In this document: in pieces, positions 40,893 through 48,973 of the stretch
Numbering within the stretch: position 1 is the first letter of the stretch
How the letters are laid out: each line of letters begins with the position of its first letter
Assembly: GCA_014360495.1 (NCBI GenBank)
Contig: JACIXR010000008.1
Location: 79,291-143,290, forward strand
DNA length: 64,000 nucleotides
Source: a bacterium
GTDB lineage: Bacteria; Armatimonadota; JACIXR01
Direction of reading: 5' to 3'
The notes under the pieces: generated by a model
Told to the model about the DNA's origin: nothing
Database searches by the model: none
Seen by the model: only the letters and a program-made list of their open reading frames with translations
Made by a program: the position numbers and the translations under genes

Positions 40893-42154
40893 TCTCTGCT
40901 TTCTTCTGCCACTCTCTTAATAGATGCCCCTAAGGAGGCGAGCTTCCCTTCTAAATTCTCATATCCTCTATCAACATTTTCCAAACCAGCGATTTGGCTT
41001 TCTCCCCTTGCCATTAAAGCCGCGATTATCAGAGCTGCTCCCGCTCTAAGGTCGCTTATCACAACAGGTGCTCCCGTCAGCTCTTTCACTCCCTTTATTA
41101 CAGCCGTGCGTCCTTCTACCTTCACATCCGCTCCCATCCTTGCGAGCTCGCTTAGATACTTGAATCTGCTATCGTATATTGTTTCAGTGACCATAGATGT
41201 GCCCTCAGCAACCGTCAGAAGAGCGGTGAAAGGCTGCTGCATATCGGTTGGGAAGCCGGGGTGGGGGAGAGTAACGATATTGACGGGTTTGATTGGTCTT
41301 TTCCCGATAACCCTAACGGCGTTCTCCATCTCCAGAACCTCGCAGCCTGTCTCCCTCAGTTTTTCTATAACGGGCTTAAGATAAACGGGGTCTATTCCCT
41401 CTATCAAGACATCTCCTTCGGTTGCCGCAGCCGCTATCATAAAGGTCCCTGCTTCCATTCTATCTGGCATAATCTCATAAGTTATCTCCTTGAGGCTTTC
41501 CACCCCCTGTATTTCTATGACCCTTGAATCTATGTATTTGATATTTGCACCCGCTTTATTCAGGAAATTGAAGAGGTCGTGAATTTCCGGCTCTTCGGCA
41601 GCGTTTCTGATATAAGTGGTGCCTTCCGCCAAACTCGCGGCAGTAGCGAGGTGGCAGGTGGCTCCTACGCTGGGGAAATCAAGATATATATCCGCCCCGC
41701 TCAATTTATCAGCATAGGCTTCAACATATCCATGCTCCATCCTTATCTCCGCGCCCATAGCCTGCAATCCCTTCAAGTGGAAATCAACGGGTCGCGTCCC
41801 TATATCACAACCTCCCGGAAGGGGAACCTTTGCTCGTCCACAGCGAACCAGAATTGCACCGAGGACATTGAAGGAGGCTCGCATTTTCTTGACCAATTCA
41901 TAAGGTGCCTCGCAACTTTCTATATCTGTAGCATCTATTTCCGCAAATTCCTCTTCCAGCTTTACTTTAACCCCTAACTTCTTCAACATCTCAAGCATTG
42001 TCCAAACATCGCCGATGCGAGGGAGGTTATATAATTTCGTCTTTCCTTTCACCAAGAGGGTAGCAACTAATATGGAAAGGGAGGCGTTTTTGCTACCGCT
42101 GACTCTTACCCTCCCAATTAATCTCCTCCCACCTTCTATTATCAACTTATCCAA
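40880..42154 (-). CDS. murA: UDP-N-acetylglucosamine 1-carboxyvinyltransferase
   Basis: First committed step of peptidoglycan synthesis: adds enolpyruvate to UDP-GlcNAc. I choose TTG 42154, 8 bp after GGAGG, giving MDKLIIEGGRRLIGRVRVSGSKNA, the usual MurA start; the GTG at 42163 would abut the ribosome-binding site. The catalytic cysteine is present in PLPGGCDIGTRPVDFHLKG, so fosfomycin-type inhibition is expected. HPGFPTDMQQPFTALL and DLRAGAALIIAALMA are further signatures. The gene overlaps tldE and mreB. Confidence 0.96.
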   Translation of the reverse strand: MDKLIIEGGRRLIGRVRVSGSKNASLSILVATLLVKGKTKLYNLPRIGDVWTMLEMLKKLGVKVKLEEEFAEIDATDIESCEAPYELVKKMRASFNVLGAILVRCGRAKVPLPGGCDIGTRPVDFHLKGLQAMGAEIRMEHGYVEAYADKLSGADIYLDFPSVGATCHLATAASLAEGTTYIRNAAEEPEIHDLFNFLNKAGANIKYIDSRVIEIQGVESLKEITYEIMPDRMEAGTFMIAAAATEGDVLIEGIDPVYLKPVIEKLRETGCEVLEMENAVRVIGKRPIKPVNIVTLPHPGFPTDMQQPFTALLTVAEGTSMVTETIYDSRFKYLSELARMGADVKVEGRTAVIKGVKELTGAPVVISDLRAGAALIIAALMARGESQIAGLENVDRGYENLEGKLASLGASIKRVAEESRECLV

Positions 42155-43487
42155 TCTCTCCACCTCCTACCCTGAGATTTTTGACCCTTATAGCGGGCAT
42201 TTTAACGCCGGGTTCCTCCCGGTAATCCTTAGATATAGCGTCTATATTCTTGAGCAACTCCAAGATATTGAAACCGAGCATCGTATTCTTTAGCGGATAA
42301 GCCTTTTCTCCCTCCTCAATCATAAAACCGAAATCTATCGGACCAGATACATCACCGCTCGCCATATTAGGTTGAACCCCTACGCTGAGAACGAAAAGTC
42401 CCCTTTTCATATCATTTATCATTTCATCAAGCGTCCAATCGCCCAGTTGAATTTGAAGATTGGTGGGAGATATGCCCACTCCTCCCCTGTAGGAGTAGCG
42501 AGCGGCGTGTCCCGTATTTTCCTCTCCCGCTTTATTAGCGGTATATGAGTTGTGAAAGTAAGTCATCAGAACACCTTCTTCTATAAAGTTTAACTCCTTA
42601 TGGGGCACTCCTTCTCCATCAAAGCTTGCAGATGACATACCACCTTCTATTAGTGGCAAATCCTGAACGCTGAAACCTTCCCAGGCGATTTGTTCTCCCT
42701 TCTTTCCCACGAGAAAGGACCTTTTCCTTTGAATGTCCTCGGCGTTGGCTGCTCCCGCAATAGCGCCTATTATCCCCGGCGACATTAGATATGAGAAGAC
42801 TACCGAGTATGTTCCCGTGGGCGCTTGCTTTGCACCGAATAATTCCTTAGCCTGAAGGCAGGCTTTCTCTCCTATGTCAACGGGGTGAAAATCCTTTAGA
42901 TTGCGAGCCTCATCAAAATCATAGTAAGAAGCGACTTCCCCGTCTTTCTGAAGGACGACCATCACGCTCGCATATATCCCGGTTTGGCTATCTTCCACCT
43001 CCACTCCCTCCGTATTGGCTATAGCATACTCAACGCTTCCCGCTGATATACCTCCCGAGATAATAGCCTTTTCATCAATTCTTTTCGCTCCCTCTATTAT
43101 CTCTTCTCCCCAGTCCGCTAAATCTTCAGGGGATAGAAGGGCGATTTTCTCGTCGTAGAGACCTTTAACCTTTTTCCCTTCAGCTGGTGAGGGAAGCGAT
43201 TTGAAATCTGGGTCGGGTTGAGCCGCCTTCGCCAGCGAGATAGCTTCCTCCACTACCTTGTCAATGTTTTCTTCTCTCAAGGGTGAAGAACAGGCGAAGC
43301 CCCTCCCTCCTTTGTGAAAGGTTCGCACAGACATTCCCTCATCGTAATGCACTTCAACTTGTTTTAATGTGGATTTCTCCCATTTCAAACTGATGCCCTT
43401 CCTTCTCTCTACAAAAATATCCGCTTGGTCTATCTTGCCCTTTAGCTTCTCAATTCCCTTGCGTGCTATCTCCAATATCTCCATCAT
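42147..43487 (-). CDS. tldE: TldE/PmbA family peptidase subunit
   Basis: 446 residues, the non-catalytic partner of TldD. Together they form a zinc peptidase that trims unfolded peptides and, in some hosts, RiPP precursors or CcdA. DIFVERRKGISLKWEKSTLKQVEVHYDEGMSVR is the usual start; GHAARYSYRGGVGISPTNLQIQLGDWTLDEMINDMKRGLFV and DVSGPIDFGFMIEEGEKAYPLKN match the C-terminal domain. It lacks the HExxxH motif, as expected. Overlaps tldD by 4 bp and murA by 8 bp. Confidence 0.95.
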   Translation of the reverse strand: MMEILEIARKGIEKLKGKIDQADIFVERRKGISLKWEKSTLKQVEVHYDEGMSVRTFHKGGRGFACSSPLREENIDKVVEEAISLAKAAQPDPDFKSLPSPAEGKKVKGLYDEKIALLSPEDLADWGEEIIEGAKRIDEKAIISGGISAGSVEYAIANTEGVEVEDSQTGIYASVMVVLQKDGEVASYYDFDEARNLKDFHPVDIGEKACLQAKELFGAKQAPTGTYSVVFSYLMSPGIIGAIAGAANAEDIQRKRSFLVGKKGEQIAWEGFSVQDLPLIEGGMSSASFDGEGVPHKELNFIEEGVLMTYFHNSYTANKAGEENTGHAARYSYRGGVGISPTNLQIQLGDWTLDEMINDMKRGLFVLSVGVQPNMASGDVSGPIDFGFMIEEGEKAYPLKNTMLGFNILELLKNIDAISKDYREEPGVKMPAIRVKNLRVGGGEIG

Positions 43488-44881
43488 CTTCTACCCCCCA
43501 CGGTTATCTCCTCAACCAAAACAAATGGACCACCGTCGTCCACGAAGGCGGTTTGCCCTCCCTTCCCGCAGTAGCCAGGCGAGGCAAGTCTGAAATCCTT
43601 GGAAACGCCCCTTATTTTCTTGAGGGTCTCAAGCGTCATTCCCGACATAGAAACATCCCTCAAATGCTCTTTCAATTCGCCGTCTTTCACCAAATACGCT
43701 TCCTCCACATTGAAAGTAAACTGTCCTCTCTCTGGAAAAACATACCCCCATCTACCTCCCTTGAGATAAACACCATTTTTCATTTCCTGCAACATCTCTT
43801 CAAAAGTCCAATCTCCTGGGCACATAAAGGTATTGCTCATCCTCACTATTGGAGGAGACTCATAACTTTCGGCTCTTGCATTTCCGCTTGGTTTGGCGTT
43901 CATCTTTTTGGCGGTTTCTAAATTGTAAAGATAATCAACGAGCACTCCATTTTCAATTATAACATTTCTTTTCGCGGGAGTGCCCTCGGAGTCAAAGAAA
44001 TAGAAGCCGAAAGCTCCCTCTATCGTTGCGTCATCCACTATGCTCACGCAGGGGGCTGCTATTTCCTCGCCTTTCTTTTCTTTGATTATTGATTGACCTG
44101 ACCAAACGGCGTCAGCCTCCGCGTTATGTCCCAATGCTTCGTGGACAAAAAGACCAACTACCTCTGGGTCCAAGATGGCGGGAAATGTTCCCGCGGGCGG
44201 AGGCGAAGCGGAAAGGAGGGAAAGGGCTTTATTCCCCGCTTTTAGGGAGAAGTCCTCTGGATTGAACTCCTCTAAAAGCTCGTAGCCCTTCGCTCCTCCT
44301 CTTCTCTCCGAAGCGGATTGCCTTATATCTCCCTCGGAAGCGGTTACGAAAATGGAAGCGAGGGTGTGGACGAGCTTACTTTCCACTTTTACTCCGAAGC
44401 TGTTACAGACAATCTCTTCCCTCACGATATCGCTCAGGGAGGTGATAGTGTTTTGAATTCGTTGGGGGTCAAGGTTTCTCGCTTCCCTTTCCCATTCCGA
44501 TACCTGTTTAGCTTTATCCTCAGGAGAAACATCCTCGGGAGAAATCTTGCAGTGGAGCTCCTTTTTAGCTGTGAATGATTTCATTTCCTCCACTTCGGCT
44601 TTGTCCTCCACCTTATTTCGCAGGACATTCGCTGAGGCAATAGCCTCTTCCAGGGAGGCGGAGAGGTCCTTCTTTGTTAAGGAAGCGGTTGAGGCAAACC
44701 CCCAAGCGCCATCTAATATCACCCTAACCCCCACGCCTGCCAATTCCCTTTGCGAGAGTTCCTCAATTCTTCCGTCCTGTGCCCTAATATAAGAGAACGC
44801 TCTCCTCACGAACCGAGCCTCAGCGAATGAACATCCTTTATCTTTTGCTTCTTCAATAAGCCATTCCAAGATGTCTTCCAT
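43484..44881 (-). CDS. tldD: TldD zinc peptidase subunit
   Basis: 465 residues from ATG 44881 (MEDILEWLIEEAKDKGCSFAEAR); a farther in-frame ATG lies upstream of the -10 box and can be excluded. The catalytic motif HEALGH (residues 247-252) in FVHEALGHNAEADAVWSG and DEGTPAKRN-type segment (FDSEGTPAKRNVIIENG) are intact, and the C-terminal GSSF-like region ends in FVLVEEITVGG. The message appears leaderless: TATAAT ends 9 bp before the ATG and no Shine-Dalgarno is present. It heads the operon tldD-tldE-murA-mreB-trkA. Confidence 0.95.
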   Translation of the reverse strand: MEDILEWLIEEAKDKGCSFAEARFVRRAFSYIRAQDGRIEELSQRELAGVGVRVILDGAWGFASTASLTKKDLSASLEEAIASANVLRNKVEDKAEVEEMKSFTAKKELHCKISPEDVSPEDKAKQVSEWEREARNLDPQRIQNTITSLSDIVREEIVCNSFGVKVESKLVHTLASIFVTASEGDIRQSASERRGGAKGYELLEEFNPEDFSLKAGNKALSLLSASPPPAGTFPAILDPEVVGLFVHEALGHNAEADAVWSGQSIIKEKKGEEIAAPCVSIVDDATIEGAFGFYFFDSEGTPAKRNVIIENGVLVDYLYNLETAKKMNAKPSGNARAESYESPPIVRMSNTFMCPGDWTFEEMLQEMKNGVYLKGGRWGYVFPERGQFTFNVEEAYLVKDGELKEHLRDVSMSGMTLETLKKIRGVSKDFRLASPGYCGKGGQTAFVDDGGPFVLVEEITVGGRR

Positions 44882-44890
44882 GCTGAATTT

Positions 44891-44919
44891 ATTATAATTC
44901 AAAAATATCAATAGGTCAA
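44891..44919 (-). promoter_or_regulatory. tldD promoter, leaderless type
   Basis: Minus-strand TTGACC (44914-44919), 17 bp, perfect TATAAT (44891-44896), ending 9 bp before ATG 44881. Confidence 0.75.
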
Positions 44920-44925
44920 AGAATT

Positions 44926-45918
44926 TTAAGAACTATAGATTTGGGCGCCGTATTCAACGAAGGTTTCAGCCATTGCTTTTATCTTCTCCCAGGGATGTCC
45001 TACAGCATCGGGAGAGGGATACCACTTAGCGATAAAACCTCCGTTGAATCTGCCGAATGCATCAATTAGTTTCTTCGCGTAATTTTTTACATCCTCCACC
45101 GTTCCCCTCACCATTGTGTTTTGAATATCAACAGGACACCAGAAGCAGAGCCTCCCACCAAATTGTGAAGATAACCTCTCCACTCCCATATTCTCTTGCT
45201 GGTCCATCTGGATAACATTCAACTTCGCGTCAATCAATCCCTCAAGGATATCAATTATATATCCACAGCTGTGAAGGAACGTTAGAATTCCCTTGCTTCT
45301 CGCAAAACTGTAAACCTTTTTGTATTTCGGTTGCCAAACCTGCATCCATATCTCTGGCTTCACCATAAGCCTGTTTTGCAAACCCCAATCGTCTGCAGAG
45401 ATTATACCATCTACACCAATCTCTGCGAATCGCTCTATCGCCGTCATAGCTATATCGCAGAGGATATCCAAAAGCTTGTCCAATTCCTCTGGATGAAGAT
45501 ATGGGTCAGTCCAAGCTTCCTGATGTCCCCTTAGGTATTCAAGGCGATGAATAAGGCTAAAGGGTATATCAGCTAAAACGAACTTTTCCCCTTTGTTTTG
45601 TTCAATAATCTTTTTGGCTCTTTCATACCTCTGCTTTTTCTCATAGTTTGGGAATTTAAAGCTTTTGAGATTTGCATAATCACTTAGAGGATGATAAATC
45701 ACCTGACCCATTGTGATTGTATCGCTTGGCAATCTCCCCCAGATACAACCCCATTCATCTTCCCATTTGCTTTGCGTTTTGATTTTCGGGGTCCACTCGG
45801 GGTCAGGGTCGCAACCCACGAAGATGAAATCGCTTCCCCAGGGAGGTGGCAAATCATAGGGAACCCTATCGGGCTTTTGGAAAAGAACAGCTCTTTTCAC
45901 TCTTTCTCGCGATGTCAT
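44926..45918 (-). CDS. UroD-like (MtaA/CmuA group) methyltransferase, copy 1
   Basis: 330 residues of the uroporphyrinogen decarboxylase fold (MTSRERVKRAVLFQKPDRVPYDLPP). The motif FLHSCGYIIDI (near residue 215) with a later GGRLCFWCPVD places His and Cys residues as in zinc-dependent corrinoid methyltransferases of the MtaA/MtbA group, not as in true HemE, which also lacks this N-terminus. VDGIISADDWGLQNRLMVKPEIW is another subfamily segment. It probably moves a methyl group between a corrinoid and an acceptor, although many family members have no known reaction. It diverges from the GH3 operon, which encodes a cobalamin-binding protein. The message looks leaderless. Confidence 0.85.
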   Translation of the reverse strand: MTSRERVKRAVLFQKPDRVPYDLPPPWGSDFIFVGCDPDPEWTPKIKTQSKWEDEWGCIWGRLPSDTITMGQVIYHPLSDYANLKSFKFPNYEKKQRYERAKKIIEQNKGEKFVLADIPFSLIHRLEYLRGHQEAWTDPYLHPEELDKLLDILCDIAMTAIERFAEIGVDGIISADDWGLQNRLMVKPEIWMQVWQPKYKKVYSFARSKGILTFLHSCGYIIDILEGLIDAKLNVIQMDQQENMGVERLSSQFGGRLCFWCPVDIQNTMVRGTVEDVKNYAKKLIDAFGRFNGGFIAKWYPSPDAVGHPWEKIKAMAETFVEYGAQIYSS

Positions 45919-45927
45919 TTTTAGAAA

Positions 45928-45956
45928 ATGATAACCACTGCTTTCCCAGCTTTCAA
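45928..45956 (-). promoter_or_regulatory. Promoter of the UroD-like gene, leaderless type
   Basis: Minus-strand TTGAAA (45951-45956), 17 bp, TATCAT (45928-45933), ending 9 bp before the ATG at 45918; no ribosome-binding site. Confidence 0.7.
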
Positions 45957-46024
45957 GTTTTTATTGATTAATTTAGCTCTTTATATTAAGATTTTATAGA
46001 TCATATTTAAAAGGAGGCGAGAGC

Positions 46025-48973
46025 ATGCCTTTTGCGCTCCTATTAATCTTCATCTTCGCTTTGATAGGTGCATCGGGAGCTGATCCCTATTATCTTCCCC
46101 AGGATATTCAGAATAAGGAAATCTACCACGATGGCTGGATAGATTTCAATAAGAACGGCGTTATGGACCCGTATGAGAATCCCAAGCTTCCGATTGATCA
46201 GAGGGTAGATGACTTACTTAAAAGAATGACCTTGGAGGAGAAGGTATATCAATTGCAATCGGGAGGGGATTTGCCTGTGGGGAATCTCACCTGCGTTACG
46301 AGGGGGTTTCTCCCACGGGAGGGAGCTATAAAGAGCAACCAGTATCAAAGAAGGGCAATAGAGGAGACGAGGTTGGGTATACCTGTAATAGTCCACGATG
46401 AGGCACTCCATGGCATAGTTGCTCGTGGTTGCACAAGCTTCCCTCAAGCCATAGGGTTGGCTGCTACTTGGGACCCTGATTTGATGTATAGAGTAGCGAA
46501 GGTGATAGGCAAGGAGACGAGGGTAAGGGGAATCCATCAGGTTCTATCGCCCGTGGTTAATATAGCGAGGGATGTGAGAGCTGGGAGGACGGAAGAGACT
46601 TATGGAGAGGACCCATATCTAACTGGTGTAATGGGCGCTGCTTTCTGCAAAGCCTTAAGGGAAGAAGGAGTTATAGCTACGCCTAAGCACTACGCTGCAA
46701 ACTTCGTTGGGGATGGTGGAAGGGATAGCAACGAGATTCATTTCTCTGAGAGAATATTGAGGGAGATTTATTTCCCCGGCTTTCGTTCCTGTTTCAAGGC
46801 TGGAGCTCTATCCGTAATGTCAGCTTATAACTCAATAGATGGGATACCCTGTTCAAGCAATGAGTGGTTATTAAAGGAGGTATTGAAGTGGGAATGGGGT
46901 TTCCCCGGCTTCGTTGTATCTGATTATGGAGCTGCTGCTGGGGTTTTCCATTCCCATCGTGTAGCCTCGACTTTGGAGGAGGCAGCCTCTCTTTGTATAA
47001 AAGGTGGATTGGATGTTGAACTTCCCGGAGTATATATTTATGGCAATCCCCTTATTAAGGCGATTCAGCAGGGGATGATTTCCCGGAAGGATTTGGATGA
47101 CGCTGTGCGGAGGGTTTTAAGGGCTAAGTTCCTCATAGGGCTTTTTGACAATCCATATGCTAACCCAGAAGAGGCGGAGAGAATCTGCGGTTCAAATGAG
47201 AATGCTCAGCTTGCGTTAGAGGCGGCGCGAAAAGCGATAGTCCTTCTAAAAAACGAGGGCAATCTTCTTCCCTTGGATAAGAACAAGATTAAGAGGATAG
47301 CGGTGATAGGACCCGTCGCTGACCAAGTCAGATTGGGTGGATACAGTGGTCAACCTCCCAGGGGTGTTTCTCCCTTGGAGGGAATAAGAAACGCGGTCAA
47401 TCCTGGCACGGAGGTCGTTTTTGTTAGGGGTTGCAATTTGGAGTTGGGTAAGGTCTACTTCAATGCGATTCCCTCTAAATATTTGCGAACTCCCGATGGT
47501 AAGGAGGGTCTAAAAGGGGAGTATTTTGCAAATCGCGATTTACAGGGTTCTCCTGCTCTTGTGAGGGTAGATAGGAGTATAGATTTTGATTGGGGATTAG
47601 GTGCGCCAGCCTCCAATTTATCCACCGACAATTTCTCAGTTCGCTGGACGGGGAAGCTGATAGCGCCCGAGACGAGGACTTACGAGATTTATGCTCGCAC
47701 GGATGATGGTGTGAGGTTATGGATTGATGGGAAGCTTCTCATAGATACCTGGCGTGATAGGGCAGCGAGCACGGATACCGCGAGGATAAATTTGGTCGCT
47801 GGGCAAGAATATGACATAAAGATTGAATATTATGAGCATCAGGGATTCGCTGTTGCCCAGCTGGGATGGGATTATGGCAAGAAAGAACTTCCCCCTGGAA
47901 TCCTTGAGGCTGCTGAGGAGGCTAAGAAATCTGATGTAGCGATAATTTTCGTTGGGATTTTTGAGGGTGAAGGAGCGGATAGAGCGCATATAGATTTACC
48001 CGGTTTCCAGGAGGAACTGATAAAGGAGGTTGTTAAAACTGGAACGCCCACGGTGGTCGTGATAATTGCTGGGAGCGCAGTAACAGGCGATTGGATAGAC
48101 AGTGTTCCAGCGATTTTAATGGCTTGGTATCCCGGTCAAGAGGGTGGGACGGCGATAGCGGAGACCCTCTTCGGGGAGAACAATCCCGGAGGCAAGCTTC
48201 CCTTCACTTGGCCTAGATATGTTGGTCAGCTCCCTCTCTATTACAACTTCAAGCCAACAGGAAGAGGCTATGACTATGTGGATATGCCTGGTTGGCCTCT
48301 TTTCCCCTTCGGACACGGCTTGAGCTACACGAAATTTGAATACAAGAACTTAAAGATAGAAGCGGATGAGAACAGAGGCAACGTATTCATAAGCTTTGAG
48401 GTGTCAAATGTAGGAAATAGGGAAGGGGAAGAGGTGGCACAATTGTATCTGCGCGATGTAATTGCCTCCCTTGCGCGCCCAGTTATGGAGCTGAAGAGAT
48501 TCAAGAGGATAAAGCTTGCACCTGGTGAGAGCGCAGTTGTTAGGTTCCAGTTGACGCCCGATGACCTTGCCTTCTACGACATAAACATGAGGAAAGTCGT
48601 TGAGCCAGGAGATTTTGATGTTATGGTGGGTAGCTCGGCTGGCGATATAAGGTTGAAGGGAAGCTTCAAGGTCAGTCGCATGATAAGGACGGCTTTTGAC
48701 TGCCTTCTCTTATCCTCCGAGAAAGTAAAGGCTAAAGCGGGAGAGCTTGTAAGGATTTCACTTCTTGTGAGTAATAAGGGAGCTATTTCAGACCTTTGCC
48801 CCGTTTACCTTTACCTCAACGGAAATCTTTTAGAGAGCCATAGGGTAGACCTTGCGCCCAGGGAGAGAAGGGCAGTGGATTTCTGGGTTGAAGTCCCCAA
48901 GCCGGGCAAGTATGAAGTTAAGGTCGGCATTCCCGAACAGCTTAAGAAGGTGGTTTTAGAGGTGGTTAGATGA
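46025..48973 (+). CDS. Secreted GH3 beta-glycosidase with PA14 insert
   Basis: 982 residues; GGAGG lies 7 bp before the ATG. Signal peptide (FALLLIFIFALIGASG), then an EF-hand-like loop (DFNKNGVMDPYE), GH3 barrel (about 55-390) with the nucleophile Asp near residue 300 in GFPGFVVSDYGAA, alpha/beta sandwich (about 400-760), interrupted by a PA14 carbohydrate-binding domain (about 495-625: GLKGEYFANRDL, TYEIYARTDDGVRLWIDGKLLIDTW). A Fn3-like domain (about 780-870) and a CARDB-like beta domain (about 885-982) follow. It releases terminal beta-linked sugars (glucose, xylose or GlcNAc cannot be separated). First gene of the five-gene operon; its end overlaps the next start by 4 bp. Confidence 0.92.
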   Translation: MPFALLLIFIFALIGASGADPYYLPQDIQNKEIYHDGWIDFNKNGVMDPYENPKLPIDQRVDDLLKRMTLEEKVYQLQSGGDLPVGNLTCVTRGFLPREGAIKSNQYQRRAIEETRLGIPVIVHDEALHGIVARGCTSFPQAIGLAATWDPDLMYRVAKVIGKETRVRGIHQVLSPVVNIARDVRAGRTEETYGEDPYLTGVMGAAFCKALREEGVIATPKHYAANFVGDGGRDSNEIHFSERILREIYFPGFRSCFKAGALSVMSAYNSIDGIPCSSNEWLLKEVLKWEWGFPGFVVSDYGAAAGVFHSHRVASTLEEAASLCIKGGLDVELPGVYIYGNPLIKAIQQGMISRKDLDDAVRRVLRAKFLIGLFDNPYANPEEAERICGSNENAQLALEAARKAIVLLKNEGNLLPLDKNKIKRIAVIGPVADQVRLGGYSGQPPRGVSPLEGIRNAVNPGTEVVFVRGCNLELGKVYFNAIPSKYLRTPDGKEGLKGEYFANRDLQGSPALVRVDRSIDFDWGLGAPASNLSTDNFSVRWTGKLIAPETRTYEIYARTDDGVRLWIDGKLLIDTWRDRAASTDTARINLVAGQEYDIKIEYYEHQGFAVAQLGWDYGKKELPPGILEAAEEAKKSDVAIIFVGIFEGEGADRAHIDLPGFQEELIKEVVKTGTPTVVVIIAGSAVTGDWIDSVPAILMAWYPGQEGGTAIAETLFGENNPGGKLPFTWPRYVGQLPLYYNFKPTGRGYDYVDMPGWPLFPFGHGLSYTKFEYKNLKIEADENRGNVFISFEVSNVGNREGEEVAQLYLRDVIASLARPVMELKRFKRIKLAPGESAVVRFQLTPDDLAFYDINMRKVVEPGDFDVMVGSSAGDIRLKGSFKVSRMIRTAFDCLLLSSEKVKAKAGELVRISLLVSNKGAISDLCPVYLYLNGNLLESHRVDLAPRERRAVDFWVEVPKPGKYEVKVGIPEQLKKVVLEVVR

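Noticed and set aside
44926..45918. hemE, uroporphyrinogen decarboxylase of haem synthesis
   Set aside because: The HSCG motif and N-terminus match the corrinoid-methyltransferase branch, and no other haem genes are near; the same holds for 54003-55097.
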